Positions 48,589 through 56,886 of a stretch of 64,000 nucleotides of DNA are shown piece after piece (position 1 is the first letter of the stretch; every line of letters starts with the position of its first letter). This stretch comes from Microbacterium terricola. Its GTDB lineage: Bacteria; Actinomycetota; Actinomycetes; Actinomycetales; Microbacteriaceae. The position numbers and the translations under genes are program-made. Location of the stretch: positions 868,001 to 932,000 of the forward strand of contig NZ_AP027141.1 of assembly GCF_027943945.1 (NCBI RefSeq). Reading direction: 5' to 3'. Below the pieces are notes generated by a model. It saw nothing but the letters and a program-made list of their open reading frames with translations. It was not told the DNA's origin and made no database searches.

Positions 48589-49164
48589 TCAGCGAACAGG
48601 GGGACCTCGGCGCGGCGCATCCGTGAGGAAGACGACGGCGGGGGCGCGGCGGGTGGACGGCGCGATGAGACGCAGCCCCACGGCGCGGGGAAGTTCGGCG
48701 GTGACGGCGATACGCGGCAGCAGCCGGGCGATGCCGGAGGCGATGGCGCGCAGCATCCGCTCGCCCCGATGCAGGGCTGCGACGGTGACGAGCGCGGCGA
48801 CCAGGTGGTGCACGGTCATGCCGGTGTCGGGGAGGAGCGCCCCGCCGCCGACGGCCGGCTCGCTCGACAGCGCGACGGCACCGTGGTGCGTGTGGGCCGC
48901 CATGGCGCCGGAGCCCGCCCCCACGAGGGCGAACGACAGATGGAACAGCGCCTGGCTCGCCAGCACCGCGACCGTGAGACCCGGCAGCGACAGACGGCGG
49001 CCGACCGCGGCGACGCAGACCGGCCACGCCAGCAGCACGACCGCGAGCAGCAGGGCGGGCGGCGGGGCGCCGCCCCCGGCGAGGGTGTGCGCGGCGGCGG
49101 AGACCACGACGGCGACGGATGCGGCGGCCGCGGCACGCAGTGCGCGCAGCTGTCGGATCGTCAC
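48589..49164 (-). CDS. Membrane protein with His-rich loop, partner of YcnI
   Basis: 191 aa, about four to five transmembrane helices in the first 140 residues. A loop contains GAMAAHTHHGAVAL and a later helix MTVHHLVAALVTVAALH, so metal binding is plausible. The C-terminal 50 residues are basic and cytoplasmic. I do not recognise a named family. Gene order membrane protein - ycnI suggests a copper-related unit, but CopC and CopD themselves are not present. GTG 49164 is set by TAGGCT ending 7 nt upstream; the much longer frame on this strand runs through rseP and is rejected. Confidence 0.65.
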   Translation of the reverse strand: MTIRQLRALRAAAAASVAVVVSAAAHTLAGGGAPPPALLLAVVLLAWPVCVAAVGRRLSLPGLTVAVLASQALFHLSFALVGAGSGAMAAHTHHGAVALSSEPAVGGGALLPDTGMTVHHLVAALVTVAALHRGERMLRAIASGIARLLPRIAVTAELPRAVGLRLIAPSTRRAPAVVFLTDAPRRGPPVR

Positions 49165-49171
49165 AGCGATC

Positions 49172-49177
49172 AGCCTA
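49172..49177 (-). promoter_or_regulatory. -10 hexamer of a leaderless promoter (YcnI-partner gene)
   Basis: Reverse-strand TAGGCT, 7 nt before the GTG at 49164. It is divergent from the rseP promoter 30 bp away. Confidence 0.55.
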
Positions 49178-49206
49178 CCCTCGGCCAATTCCAAGCCCGG
49201 CGCAGG

Positions 49207-49212
49207 TACCGT
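49207..49212 (+). promoter_or_regulatory. -10 hexamer of a leaderless promoter (rseP)
   Basis: TACCGT, 6 nt before the GTG at 49219. Confidence 0.5.
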
Positions 49213-49218
49213 GAGCGT

Positions 49219-50496
49219 GTGACAGCCATCGCGTTCCTCGTCGGCATCGTGCTCATGATCGTGGGCCTGGCCGTGTCGATCGCGCTGCACGAGCTCGGCC
49301 ACCTGCTGCCTGCCAAGAGGTTCGGCGTGCGCGTGGGGCAGTACATGATCGGCTTCGGCCCGACCCTGTTCTCCCGCCGCCGGGGCGAGACGGAGTACGG
49401 GTTCAAGGCGATCCCGCTCGGCGGATACATCTCGATGGCCGGCATGTACCCGCCCTCTCGTGCCGAAGGTCGTGCCGGCGGCGGACTGTTCGCGACGATG
49501 GTCCAGGACGCCCGCGTCGCCAATGACGAGACCCTCGCCGGCGAGGACGACGATCGCGTCTTCTACAAGCTTCCCGTCCACCAGCGCGTGATCATCATGC
49601 TCGGCGGCCCGGTGATGAACCTGCTGCTGGCGATCGTGCTGTTCTCGATCCTGCTGAGCGGCATCGGCGTGCAGACGGCCACCACGACCGTCGCCGCGCT
49701 CTCCGAGTGCGTGCCCGCGACCGGAGCCACCTCGTGCACCTCTGACGACCCGGCGGCGCCCTCGGTCGAGGCAGGACTTCAGCCGGGCGACGAGATCGTG
49801 TCGATCGACGGGACCCCCGTCTCGACGTTCGCGGAGGCATCCGCGATCATCCAGGCCTCTCCTGGTGAGCCGATCACGCTCGTGATCGAGCGCGACGGCG
49901 CCCAGCAGACCCTCACGGCGACCCCTGCGCCCATCGTCGGCGCAGCCCCGGACGGCGAGGCCGATCCGGCCGAGATCGGCTTCCTCGGCATCCAGCCGAC
50001 CGCCGAGTTCGTTCCGCAGCCGCTCTGGGCCGGTCCGCAGATGGCGTTCGAGAACGTCGTCGCGGTAGGCGGAGTGATCTGGCAGCTGCCGGTGAAGGTC
50101 TGGCAGACCGGCGTCGACCTCGTCACCGGCCAGGAGCGCGACCCGAACGGGCCGCTCAGCGTCGTGGGCGCCGGTGTGCTCGCGGGCGAGGTCGCCGCCG
50201 CCGACGCCCCTGTGCTCAACCGGGTGGCGGGGATCATCGGGCTGCTCGGCTCGCTGAACATCGCGCTGTTCGTGTTCAACATGGTGCCGCTGCTGCCGCT
50301 CGACGGCGGCCACATCGTGGTCGCCCTGTGGGACGGGATCAAGCGGGCATGGGCGAAGCTGTTCCGCCGCCCGCCGCCGAAGCCGGTCGACGCCACGAAG
50401 CTGGTGCCGGTGACCTTAGTGGTCGTGATCGCGCTCATGGCGATGGGCGCGGTGCTCATCATCGCCGACATCTTCAATCCGGTCTCGCTGTTCTGA
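49219..50496 (+). CDS. rseP: Site-2 intramembrane metalloprotease (M50, RseP/Rip1)
   Basis: 425 aa. Zinc motif HELGH at about 23-27 in the first transmembrane helix, a PDZ domain (about 180-260; GLQPGDEIVSIDGTPVSTFAEA) between helices, and the third zinc ligand in LLPLDGGHIVVAL (about 360). These enzymes cut transmembrane anti-sigma factors or signal peptides in regulated intramembrane proteolysis. dxr - rip1 - ispG is a conserved actinobacterial order; here several unrelated genes have been inserted. A Cys pair in the loop before the PDZ domain (ECVPATGATSCTS) could be a disulfide. Confidence 0.93.
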   Translation: MTAIAFLVGIVLMIVGLAVSIALHELGHLLPAKRFGVRVGQYMIGFGPTLFSRRRGETEYGFKAIPLGGYISMAGMYPPSRAEGRAGGGLFATMVQDARVANDETLAGEDDDRVFYKLPVHQRVIIMLGGPVMNLLLAIVLFSILLSGIGVQTATTTVAALSECVPATGATSCTSDDPAAPSVEAGLQPGDEIVSIDGTPVSTFAEASAIIQASPGEPITLVIERDGAQQTLTATPAPIVGAAPDGEADPAEIGFLGIQPTAEFVPQPLWAGPQMAFENVVAVGGVIWQLPVKVWQTGVDLVTGQERDPNGPLSVVGAGVLAGEVAAADAPVLNRVAGIIGLLGSLNIALFVFNMVPLLPLDGGHIVVALWDGIKRAWAKLFRRPPPKPVDATKLVPVTLVVVIALMAMGAVLIIADIFNPVSLF

Positions 50497-50516
50497 CGAG
50501 CGGATCTTCGCGAGGC

Positions 50517-50522
50517 TGTCGA
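50517..50522 (+). promoter_or_regulatory. Putative ECF42-type -35 element
   Basis: TGTCGA, 61 nt before the DGPF gene start. TGTCGA is the -35 word I recall for promoters read by ECF42 sigma factors, and the adjacent sigma gene is of that type. A -10 is less clear (CGCT at 50540-50543, 17-nt spacing). Confidence 0.4.
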
Positions 50523-50583
50523 AATCGGTGTTGCCCGTTCGCTGTGGGGGTGAAACGGTTCCACTGACGAAAGGACAACGACC

Positions 50584-50952
50584 GTGAAGTACGTCATCAT
50601 GTTCACCTCGACGCCCGACCTGGCAGCCGATGTCACGGCCGACACCAACACCGAGGTGTACGAACGCGTCTATCGCTGGTTCGGAGAGCACGCCGACGTG
50701 ATCGCCGACAGCGGCGCCGAGCTGCAGCCGGTCTCCACGGCGACCACCGTCGCGCACGGCTCGGGCGGCCCGGTCGTCGTCGACGGCCCGTTCTCAGAGG
50801 CCAGAGAGGTCATCGGCGGCTTCTCAGTGATCGACGTGGCCGACCTCGATGCGGCCATCGCCGTCGTGAAGACCTGGCCGCCGCTCGAGCTGCCGGGCGT
50901 GGCGGTCGAGATCCGCCCGATGGTCACCGACTACGACCAGTTCGAGCAGTGA
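50584..50952 (+). CDS. DGPF/YCII-related protein
   Basis: 122 aa, ferredoxin-like fold of the YCII superfamily. The defining motif appears as VVVDGPFSEAREVIGGF (about 61-77). Function unknown; these proteins are encoded beside ECF sigma factors of group 42. GTG 50584 has GAAAGGA upstream. Its stop overlaps the sigma gene start by 4 bp (GTGA), indicating coupled translation. Confidence 0.9.
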   Translation: MKYVIMFTSTPDLAADVTADTNTEVYERVYRWFGEHADVIADSGAELQPVSTATTVAHGSGGPVVVDGPFSEAREVIGGFSVIDVADLDAAIAVVKTWPPLELPGVAVEIRPMVTDYDQFEQ

Positions 50953-52199
50953 CACGAGAGGATGCTGCCGCCGCGGGTGATCAGAATGCCCGCGGCGCAG
51001 CATCCGATCACGAACTCGCCCGCGTGGTGCGGGCGGAGTCGGCACGGATCGTGGGGGCGCTGACGGCAGCGACCGGGAGCCTCGACGTCGCCGAGGAGGC
51101 GACGGCCGAGGCGATCGAGGAGGCGCTGCGGCAGTGGCGGCGGCGCGGCGTGCCGACCAACCCGGGCGGCTGGCTGATGCAGGCCGCCCGCCACAACGCC
51201 CTCGACCGGCTGAGGCGGGAGAAGACCTACCGCGGCAAGCTCGCGCTCCTCGCTGAGCAGCCCGTGCCGGCCGTGCCGGCGGCCGGAGACCCGGACGAGC
51301 GACTGCCGCTGCTGTTCGGATGCTGTCACCCCGCCCTCGCGCCGGAGGCGCAGCTCGCCCTGACGCTGCGGGCCGTGCTCGGGGTGACGACCGAGCAGAT
51401 CGCGCTCGCCACCCTCGAACCCGCCGCCACCGTCGGCCAGCGGATCTCGCGCGCGAAGCGCAAGATGGCCGACACCGGCATCCCCCTCCGGATCCCCGAA
51501 CCCGCTGAGCGCCCCGGCCGGCTCGACATCGTGCTCACCGTGATCTCGGTCATGTACGGCTCCGCCCACCTCGCGGCGGGTGCCGGGGCCGCCGCCGACC
51601 GGGATCTGGCGGACGACGCGCTGTGGCTGGCCCGCGTGGTCGCCGAGGCGCTGCCGACGGAGGCCGAGGCCGCCGGGCTGCACGCCCTGCTGCTGTTCCA
51701 CCGCGCGCGGGAGTCGGCCAGGGCCGTCGACGACGAGCTCATCCTCCTGGGCGACCAGGATCGCAGCCGCTGGGATCCGCGGCTCATCGCCGAGGGGCAG
51801 ACCGAGCTCGCCCGCGCGGCGGCGCGGAAGAGCCCGGGTCGCTGGCAGCTGCACGCCGCGATCGCCGCATGCCACAGCGACGCGGCGACGCTCGCCGAGA
51901 CCGACTGGCTGCAGATGCTGGTGCTCTACGACATGCTCCTCGGCTACGACCCGTCGCCGATCGTTCGGCTCAATCGGGCGGTGGTGCTCGCCGAGGTGGC
52001 CGGGGCCGCCCCGGCGCTGGCGGAGGTCGATGCATTGGGGGAGCGCCTGCAGCGCTACCACCTGTGGCACGCCGTGCGCGCGCGGATGCTGACGGCACTG
52101 GGACGCGACGACGAGGCGCTCGCCGCCGACCTGCGTGCCCTCGAGCTGACCGCGAACGATGCGGAGCGTCGGCTGATCTCGCGCCGGCGAGGTCTGTGA
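50949..52199 (+). CDS. ECF sigma factor, group ECF42-like, with C-terminal TPR-like extension
   Basis: 416 aa. Sigma region 2 lies at about 22-95 (AEEATAEAIEEALRQW ... GGWLMQAARHNALDRLRREK) and region 4 at about 120-170 (LALTLRAVLGVTTEQIALA ... VGQRISRAKRKM). A long helical C-terminal domain (about 190-410) has TPR-like repeats and the conserved YDMLLGYDPSPIVRLNRAVVLAE. This architecture, and the upstream DGPF gene, define ECF42; there is no separate anti-sigma factor, and the extension is thought to control activity. Confidence 0.9.
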   Translation: MTREDAAAAGDQNARGAASDHELARVVRAESARIVGALTAATGSLDVAEEATAEAIEEALRQWRRRGVPTNPGGWLMQAARHNALDRLRREKTYRGKLALLAEQPVPAVPAAGDPDERLPLLFGCCHPALAPEAQLALTLRAVLGVTTEQIALATLEPAATVGQRISRAKRKMADTGIPLRIPEPAERPGRLDIVLTVISVMYGSAHLAAGAGAAADRDLADDALWLARVVAEALPTEAEAAGLHALLLFHRARESARAVDDELILLGDQDRSRWDPRLIAEGQTELARAAARKSPGRWQLHAAIAACHSDAATLAETDWLQMLVLYDMLLGYDPSPIVRLNRAVVLAEVAGAAPALAEVDALGERLQRYHLWHAVRARMLTALGRDDEALAADLRALELTANDAERRLISRRRGL

Positions 52200-52210
52200 C
52201 CCGTCCGGGT

Positions 52211-52274
52211 CCGTTTACGGTCGCGACACGCCGTGGCCCCCGGCATCGACGCGGCGTGTCCCGTCCGTAAACGG
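52211..52274. terminator. Long stem-loop between convergent sigma-factor and trpEG genes
   Basis: The arm CCGTTTACGG...GACACGCCG (52211-52233) pairs with 52252-52274 over 23 bp with two mismatches and an 18-nt loop. It lies 12 bp after the sigma gene and 19 bp after the end of trpEG. No T-tract. Confidence 0.6.
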
Positions 52275-52292
52275 GGTGGAGGCGGTGAGGCC

Positions 52293-54236
52293 CTAGGCGA
52301 GCGCGTGCGCGATGAGGCGCTCGAGAGTCGTCATGCCGTCGCGCGACAGGATCGACTCCAGATGCCCCTGCACGGACGCGAATCCCTCCCCGCGGAGCGC
52401 GTACACGTCGCCCGACGCGTCGGCCGAGATCTGCGCCTCGCCGATCCGCGTCGCACCGGCGGCCGCGCGGGCCGTGAACGTGTTGTAGAACCCGATGGAC
52501 GCGGGAGTGCCGAACACGTCCACGGTCTTCTGCAGGCCCTGATGCGGCCGCTCCAGCGGCGCCAGGTCGAGCCCGAGGCGGTCGGCGAGGATCTGGTGGC
52601 TCAGGCACACCGCCAGCAGGGCACGCCCGGTGTCGAGGCGCCGGGCCACGATGTCGCGGAGACGGTGCATGCGGGGGCTGTCCGGGTCGCGCGGGTCGCC
52701 GGGTCCCGGACCGGACACCACCAGCTCGGCGGCATCCAGCTCGGCGTCGGTGACCTCGCTCCAGTGCACGATGCGGGCGTCGAGGCCGAGATGGCGCAGC
52801 TGGTGGGCGAGCATCGTCGTGAAGCGGTCCTCCGCGTCGACGACGACGGCTGACCGCCCGGCGAACGGGCCGGCCTCGGTCGCGCCCTGCGGGTTCAGCC
52901 AGAACGAGGCCAGCCGCGCGTTCCGGGAGGCGAGCAGCGCCGCGATCTCGGGGTCGTCTGCCAGCGGTGCCGCGGCGACGGCCGGGGCGTCCTCGTCGAT
53001 GACGTCGCCCGCCACCGCGTCGAGCGGCGCCGCGGCGCCGGTGCGGGGCACCGCGCCGATCGCGCCCAGCACGCCGGCAGCCTTCCCATGGGTCTCGCTG
53101 ACCTCTCCGTAGGGGTCCGAGTGGCGCACGAGCGTCGCGCCGACCGGGACGCGCAGCATCCCGTCGACGAGATAGGCGGTGCGGATGAGGATGGGGGCGT
53201 CCAGGTCGTGGGTGGGTTCACCGGCATCCGACCCGACGTCCGATGCGCGCGGCGTGAACAGCGCGGCGACACCCGAGTAGTAGCCGCGCGGGCCGCGCTC
53301 GTGCCGGGTGATCACCGTGCACGCGTTCTGCATGGGCGAGCCGGTGACGGTGGGGGCGAACATCGTCTCGCGCAGGATGTCGCGCGGGTCCAGCCGCGAG
53401 CGACCCCGGAGGACGTACTCCGTGTGGGTGAGCCGCGACATCTCCTTGAGGTGCGGACCGGTGATGCGGCCGCCGTCCGAGCAGACGGCGCTCATCATCT
53501 TGAGCTCTTCGTCGACGACCATGAAGAGCTCCTCGGTCTCCTTGGCAGACTCGAGGAATTCGCTGAGGGCGGCCGCCGTGGCGCCGCCGGCCGGGTGGCG
53601 GAACGTGCCGGAGATCGGGTTCATCGTCACGACGCCGTCCTGGGCGCTGACATGCGCCTCGGGGCTCGCGCCGACCGCGATGTGCCCGGGCGTGATGACC
53701 GCGAACGTCCAGTACGCACCGCGCTCCTGCTCGAGGAGGGCGCGGAACCAGGTCAGGGCCGCGGTGGTCGGGTCCGCGTCGACAGCGGCGGTGAAGTCGC
53801 GGCGGATGACGAAGTTCGCACCTTCGCCGCGGCCGATCTCGTCCGAGATCACCCGGCGGACGATCTCGGCGTACTCCTCGTCGGGGATGTCGAAGCCGGC
53901 GTCGCGCAGAGGCACCGGCGCGCCGGGGAGCGTCGAGAGGACGTCGGCGCGCGGCAGCGCGACACGTCGGTCGACGACGAGGCAGCGCAGCGGCGCCCCG
54001 TCGTCGTGGCACTCGAATCCGCGTTCGCGCACCTGCCGGAACGGCACGAGCGCGAGCACCTCGCGCGGCCGGCCGGTGGCGTCGATGAGGGGGATGTCGG
54101 CGAGCAGATCGACATCGACGATCTCGCCGGTGAGCACCTCGACGGTCGTGCCGTCGCGGGCGATCAGGGCGAAGGGTGCGTCGGCGGCGATCAGTCGGCT
54201 GAGCAGCTCAGCGGCGCGGGGAGCGTCCTCGGTCAT
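52293..54236 (-). CDS. trpEG: Fused anthranilate synthase (TrpE-TrpG), PhzE-like
   Basis: 647 aa. The N-terminal 420 residues form the chorismate-binding domain ([45 protein letters not shown]). After a linker, the rest is a class I glutamine amidotransferase with [27 protein letters not shown], nucleophile Cys in [11 protein letters not shown] and the His-Glu pair in GHLES. Together they make anthranilate from chorismate and glutamine. The same fusion occurs in PhzE (ADIC synthase), but no phenazine genes are near and a Trp attenuator lies upstream, which favours tryptophan-linked anthranilate synthesis. ATG 54236 follows GGAAGG. Confidence 0.88.
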   Translation of the reverse strand: MTEDAPRAAELLSRLIAADAPFALIARDGTTVEVLTGEIVDVDLLADIPLIDATGRPREVLALVPFRQVRERGFECHDDGAPLRCLVVDRRVALPRADVLSTLPGAPVPLRDAGFDIPDEEYAEIVRRVISDEIGRGEGANFVIRRDFTAAVDADPTTAALTWFRALLEQERGAYWTFAVITPGHIAVGASPEAHVSAQDGVVTMNPISGTFRHPAGGATAAALSEFLESAKETEELFMVVDEELKMMSAVCSDGGRITGPHLKEMSRLTHTEYVLRGRSRLDPRDILRETMFAPTVTGSPMQNACTVITRHERGPRGYYSGVAALFTPRASDVGSDAGEPTHDLDAPILIRTAYLVDGMLRVPVGATLVRHSDPYGEVSETHGKAAGVLGAIGAVPRTGAAAPLDAVAGDVIDEDAPAVAAAPLADDPEIAALLASRNARLASFWLNPQGATEAGPFAGRSAVVVDAEDRFTTMLAHQLRHLGLDARIVHWSEVTDAELDAAELVVSGPGPGDPRDPDSPRMHRLRDIVARRLDTGRALLAVCLSHQILADRLGLDLAPLERPHQGLQKTVDVFGTPASIGFYNTFTARAAAGATRIGEAQISADASGDVYALRGEGFASVQGHLESILSRDGMTTLERLIAHALA

Positions 54237-54280
54237 CGAAGAGCCTTCCGTGGAGTCGCGGGCGGGTGCTCACATGAGAA

Positions 54281-54300
54281 AGACCGCCCTCGGGCGGTCT
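54281..54300 (-). terminator. Intrinsic terminator of the trp attenuator
   Basis: On the minus strand AGACCGCCC-GA-GGGCGGTCT forms a 9-bp stem followed by TTCTC. It lies 44 bp before the trpEG start. Its upstream arm also pairs with the antiterminator arm. Confidence 0.8.
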
Positions 54301-54341
54301 GTGGTCTCGGGTTCGCGAAACACACCGCCTCAGCGGGTGTG
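54293..54341 (-). promoter_or_regulatory. trp attenuator: antiterminator and pause stems
   Basis: Stem 1:2 joins CACACCCGC (54341-54333) to GGCGGTGTG (54329-54321). Alternative stem 2:3 joins GGCGGTGTG to CACAGACCGCC (54303-54293). Stem 3:4 is the terminator. Segment 1 begins at the base immediately after the second Trp codon, so a ribosome stalled there would mask it and free segment 2 for antitermination. Confidence 0.78.
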
Positions 54342-54365
54342 CCACCAGGTGGGGTTCGCGAACAT
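54330..54365 (-). CDS. trpL: trp leader peptide
   Basis: 11 codons encoding [11 protein letters not shown] and TGA, with two consecutive TGG codons at positions 7-8 (54342-54347). It begins MFA and has the WW pair like Streptomyces trp leader peptides as I recall them. The start codon follows a TAGTTT hexamer by 6 nt, so the transcript is probably leaderless. Too short to appear in routine gene calling. Confidence 0.8.
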   Translation of the reverse strand: MFANPTWWHTR

Positions 54366-54371
54366 GGGCCG

Positions 54372-54377
54372 AAACTA
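54372..54377 (-). promoter_or_regulatory. -10 hexamer of the trpL-trpEG promoter
   Basis: Reverse-strand TAGTTT, 6 nt before the trpL ATG. No clear -35. It sits within the short gap after ltrA. Confidence 0.5.
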
Positions 54378-54408
54378 CCACAGCGACGGATCGTGCGGAC
54401 GCGGTGCG

Positions 54409-55644
54409 TCACCGGGCGTCCGCCTCGAGCGCGCCCTCCTGGTGCCGGTAGCCGACCGTCTCGTAGCCGACGACCGTGACCACCGGAGAGGCGGCGACGA
54501 TCAGCAGGGCCGTCCCGATCGACGCGCCCGCGGAGACGGCGAGGACGGCGGCGGCCAGGACGACCACCCCGCCGAGGAAGAGCCAGATGTGGAAGGGGTC
54601 GAAGCGGCGCAGCAGGAGCGTGTAGAGAGTGAACAGCATGATCTCGTAGACGAGCACGGGCACCGCGACGCAGATGAGGGCGAACGCCGCGTCGACGTGC
54701 GCCTCGTGCGAGATGACCTGCGCCGCGACGTGCAGGCCGGCGCCGACGCCGACCAACGAGCCGAACAGGATGATGTGCCCGTACCCCCACAGCCATGCCC
54801 GTGCAGGGTGGCGTGCCAGCAGAGTGCCCGACGGCATCGTGAAGTACACCCACCACAGCGCGAACACCAGGCTGGTTCCGCCGAGGGCGAGCAGGGCGGC
54901 CTCGACGCTCCACTCGTGCTCCGCCTCGACGACGGCGGAGATCGCGAGGATCGTCCCGAGGATGATCTCGCCGAGGGTGATGATGACGAGCAGCCCGTAG
55001 CGCTCGCCGATGTGGTGCGGATGCCAGGGGGTGCGGCCGAAGCGCAGCTCGGCGAACACGGGGCCGGCGAGTTCGAAGAGGATGAGGACGGTCGTGATGG
55101 CGAAGGTCGTCCCGATCGGCAGGTTGAGGAAGATCAGGACGACCCAGAACACCTGGGCGATCGCGATGTTGCCCGCGTAGGCCAGGCACGTCTTCCGCCT
55201 CGCCGCGTCGTGCGCCGCCGCGCGCAGCCAGAGCGCGATGGCGGCGACGCGCATGATCACGTAGCCGGCGACCACGACCGTGTTGTCGAGGTGGCCGCCC
55301 TCCGCGATGGAGTGGAAGACCGGCGGAACACCCAGGGCGAGCACCAGCACGCCGACCATCTCGACCAGCGTCGCCACCCGGAAGAAGATGTCGTCGTTGT
55401 CGTACGCCGACGCGAGCCACGAGTAGTTGATCCAGGCCCACGTCACCGCGAAAACGGTGAATGCGAACGCGCTCAGCGCGGTGCTGAGGTCGCCGATCTC
55501 GAGGTAGTGGGCCGCCTGGCCGGAGATCTGGCTGAACGCCACGACGAACGTCAGGTCGAACAGCAGCTCGAGCGGGGTCGAGGCGCGGTGACGCTCCTGC
55601 GGGTCGCGCCCCGTCATCCTGCCGACATGGTGGCTCATGCTCAT
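54409..55644 (-). CDS. ltrA: Low-temperature-requirement protein A family membrane protein
   Basis: 411 aa, about ten to twelve transmembrane helices. It matches the LtrA family: [19 protein letters not shown] near the N-terminus, [21 protein letters not shown] in the middle with the conserved His/Glu, and the [15 protein letters not shown] helix. The name comes from a Listeria mutant unable to grow in the cold; the biochemical role is not established. The ATG at 55644 is supported by TAGCGT ending 6 nt upstream. The trp attenuator follows its 3' end. Confidence 0.9.
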   Translation of the reverse strand: MSMSHHVGRMTGRDPQERHRASTPLELLFDLTFVVAFSQISGQAAHYLEIGDLSTALSAFAFTVFAVTWAWINYSWLASAYDNDDIFFRVATLVEMVGVLVLALGVPPVFHSIAEGGHLDNTVVVAGYVIMRVAAIALWLRAAAHDAARRKTCLAYAGNIAIAQVFWVVLIFLNLPIGTTFAITTVLILFELAGPVFAELRFGRTPWHPHHIGERYGLLVIITLGEIILGTILAISAVVEAEHEWSVEAALLALGGTSLVFALWWVYFTMPSGTLLARHPARAWLWGYGHIILFGSLVGVGAGLHVAAQVISHEAHVDAAFALICVAVPVLVYEIMLFTLYTLLLRRFDPFHIWLFLGGVVVLAAAVLAVSAGASIGTALLIVAASPVVTVVGYETVGYRHQEGALEADAR

Positions 55645-55650
55645 GGCGGA

Positions 55651-55656
55651 ACGCTA
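55651..55656 (-). promoter_or_regulatory. -10 hexamer of a leaderless promoter (ltrA)
   Basis: Reverse-strand TAGCGT, 6 nt before the ATG at 55644; divergent from the ispG promoter. Confidence 0.55.
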
Positions 55657-55700
55657 CCGGGCGGATCAGCCCATCCAGGCTCCGCCGAGTCGGCGCGGCG

Positions 55701-55706
55701 TAGGCT
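55701..55706 (+). promoter_or_regulatory. -10 hexamer of a leaderless promoter (ispG)
   Basis: TAGGCT, 7 nt before the GTG at 55714. Confidence 0.55.
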
Positions 55707-55713
55707 GGGGGAC

Positions 55714-56865
55714 GTGCCAGCTGTCAATCTCGGGATGCCCCGCGTCCCGGACGTCCTCGCCCCCCGTCGCAAGAGCCGTCAGATCAAGGTCGGCAAAGTG
55801 CTCGTGGGCGGCGACGCCCCGGTCAGCGTGCAGTCCATGACGACGACCCCGACGACCAACATCAACGCGACGCTCCAGCAGATCGCCGAGCTGACCGCAT
55901 CCGGCTGTGAGATCGTCCGCGTCGCCGTGCCGAGTCAGGACGATGCCGATGTGCTGCACATCATCGCGTCGAAGAGTCAGATCCCGGTGATCGCCGACAT
56001 CCACTTCCAGCCGAAGTACGTGTTCCAGGCGATCGACGCCGGCTGCGCCGCCGTCCGGGTGAACCCCGGCAACATCCGCAAGTTCGACGACCAGGTCGGC
56101 GCGATCGCGCAGGCGGCGAAGGCCGCGGGCGTCTCACTGCGCATCGGCGTGAACGCGGGCTCGCTCGACCCGCGTCTGCTGCAGAAGTACGGCAAGGCGA
56201 CCCCGGAGGCGCTCGCCGAGAGCGCGCGCTGGGAGGCGTCCCTGTTCGAGGAGCACGACTTCCACGACTTCAAGATCTCGGTCAAGCACAACGACCCGAT
56301 CGTGATGGTGAAGGCGTACCGTCTCCTCGCCGAGATGGGCGACTGGCCGCTGCACCTCGGCGTCACCGAGGCGGGCCCCGCCTTCCAGGGCACGATCAAG
56401 TCGGCCACCGCGTTCGGCATCCTGCTCGCCGAGGGCATCGGCGACACCATCCGCGTCTCGCTGTCCGCCCCGCCGGCCGAAGAGGTCAAGGTCGGCCACC
56501 AGATCCTGCAGTCGCTGAACCTTCGCGAGCGCAAGCTCGAGATCGTCTCCTGCCCGTCCTGCGGGCGGGCCCAGGTCGACGTGTACACGCTCGCCGACAA
56601 CGTGACCGAGGGGCTCAAGGACATGACCGTGCCCCTGCGCGTCGCCGTGATGGGCTGCGTCGTCAACGGACCGGGTGAGGCGCGCGAGGCCGACCTGGGC
56701 GTGGCGAGCGGCAACGGCAAGGGGCAGATCTTCGTCAAGGGCGAGGTCATCAAGACGGTCCCGGAGGCCGACATCGTCGCCACCCTCATCGAAGAGGCGA
56801 ACCGCCTCGCCGCCGAGATGGGCCCCGACGCACCGCTCGGCACCGCGCAGGTCGTCACCGCGTAG
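55714..56865 (+). CDS. ispG: 4-hydroxy-3-methylbut-2-en-1-yl diphosphate synthase
   Basis: 383 aa. Iron-sulfur enzyme of the MEP pathway converting MEcPP to HMBPP. TIM-barrel start [33 protein letters not shown] and [15 protein letters not shown] are present. The 4Fe-4S Cys residues are in SCPSCGRAQ (two) and [15 protein letters not shown] (one). GTG 55714 is supported by the -10 hexamer. The huge open frame from 53308 covering the antisense of trpEG and ltrA is not coding before this point. Confidence 0.96.
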   Translation: MPAVNLGMPRVPDVLAPRRKSRQIKVGKVLVGGDAPVSVQSMTTTPTTNINATLQQIAELTASGCEIVRVAVPSQDDADVLHIIASKSQIPVIADIHFQPKYVFQAIDAGCAAVRVNPGNIRKFDDQVGAIAQAAKAAGVSLRIGVNAGSLDPRLLQKYGKATPEALAESARWEASLFEEHDFHDFKISVKHNDPIVMVKAYRLLAEMGDWPLHLGVTEAGPAFQGTIKSATAFGILLAEGIGDTIRVSLSAPPAEEVKVGHQILQSLNLRERKLEIVSCPSCGRAQVDVYTLADNVTEGLKDMTVPLRVAVMGCVVNGPGEAREADLGVASGNGKGQIFVKGEVIKTVPEADIVATLIEEANRLAAEMGPDAPLGTAQVVTA

Positions 56866-56873
56866 CGATCCGT

Positions 56874-56879
56874 TAGCGT
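56874..56879 (+). promoter_or_regulatory. -10 hexamer of a leaderless promoter (BenE-like gene)
   Basis: TAGCGT, 7 nt before the GTG at 56887, in the 21-bp gap after ispG. Confidence 0.5.
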
Positions 56880-56886
56880 GAGGCGG

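Noticed and set aside
52293..54236. Phenazine biosynthesis locus based on PhzE similarity
   Set aside because: No phzA/B/D/F/G-like genes adjoin it, and the upstream Trp attenuator fits anthranilate synthesis.
53308..56865. 1185-codon plus-strand frame ending in IspG
   Set aside because: Only the last 383 codons are IspG. The upstream part is antisense to trpEG and ltrA and is low-complexity; a leaderless promoter and GTG define the ispG start.
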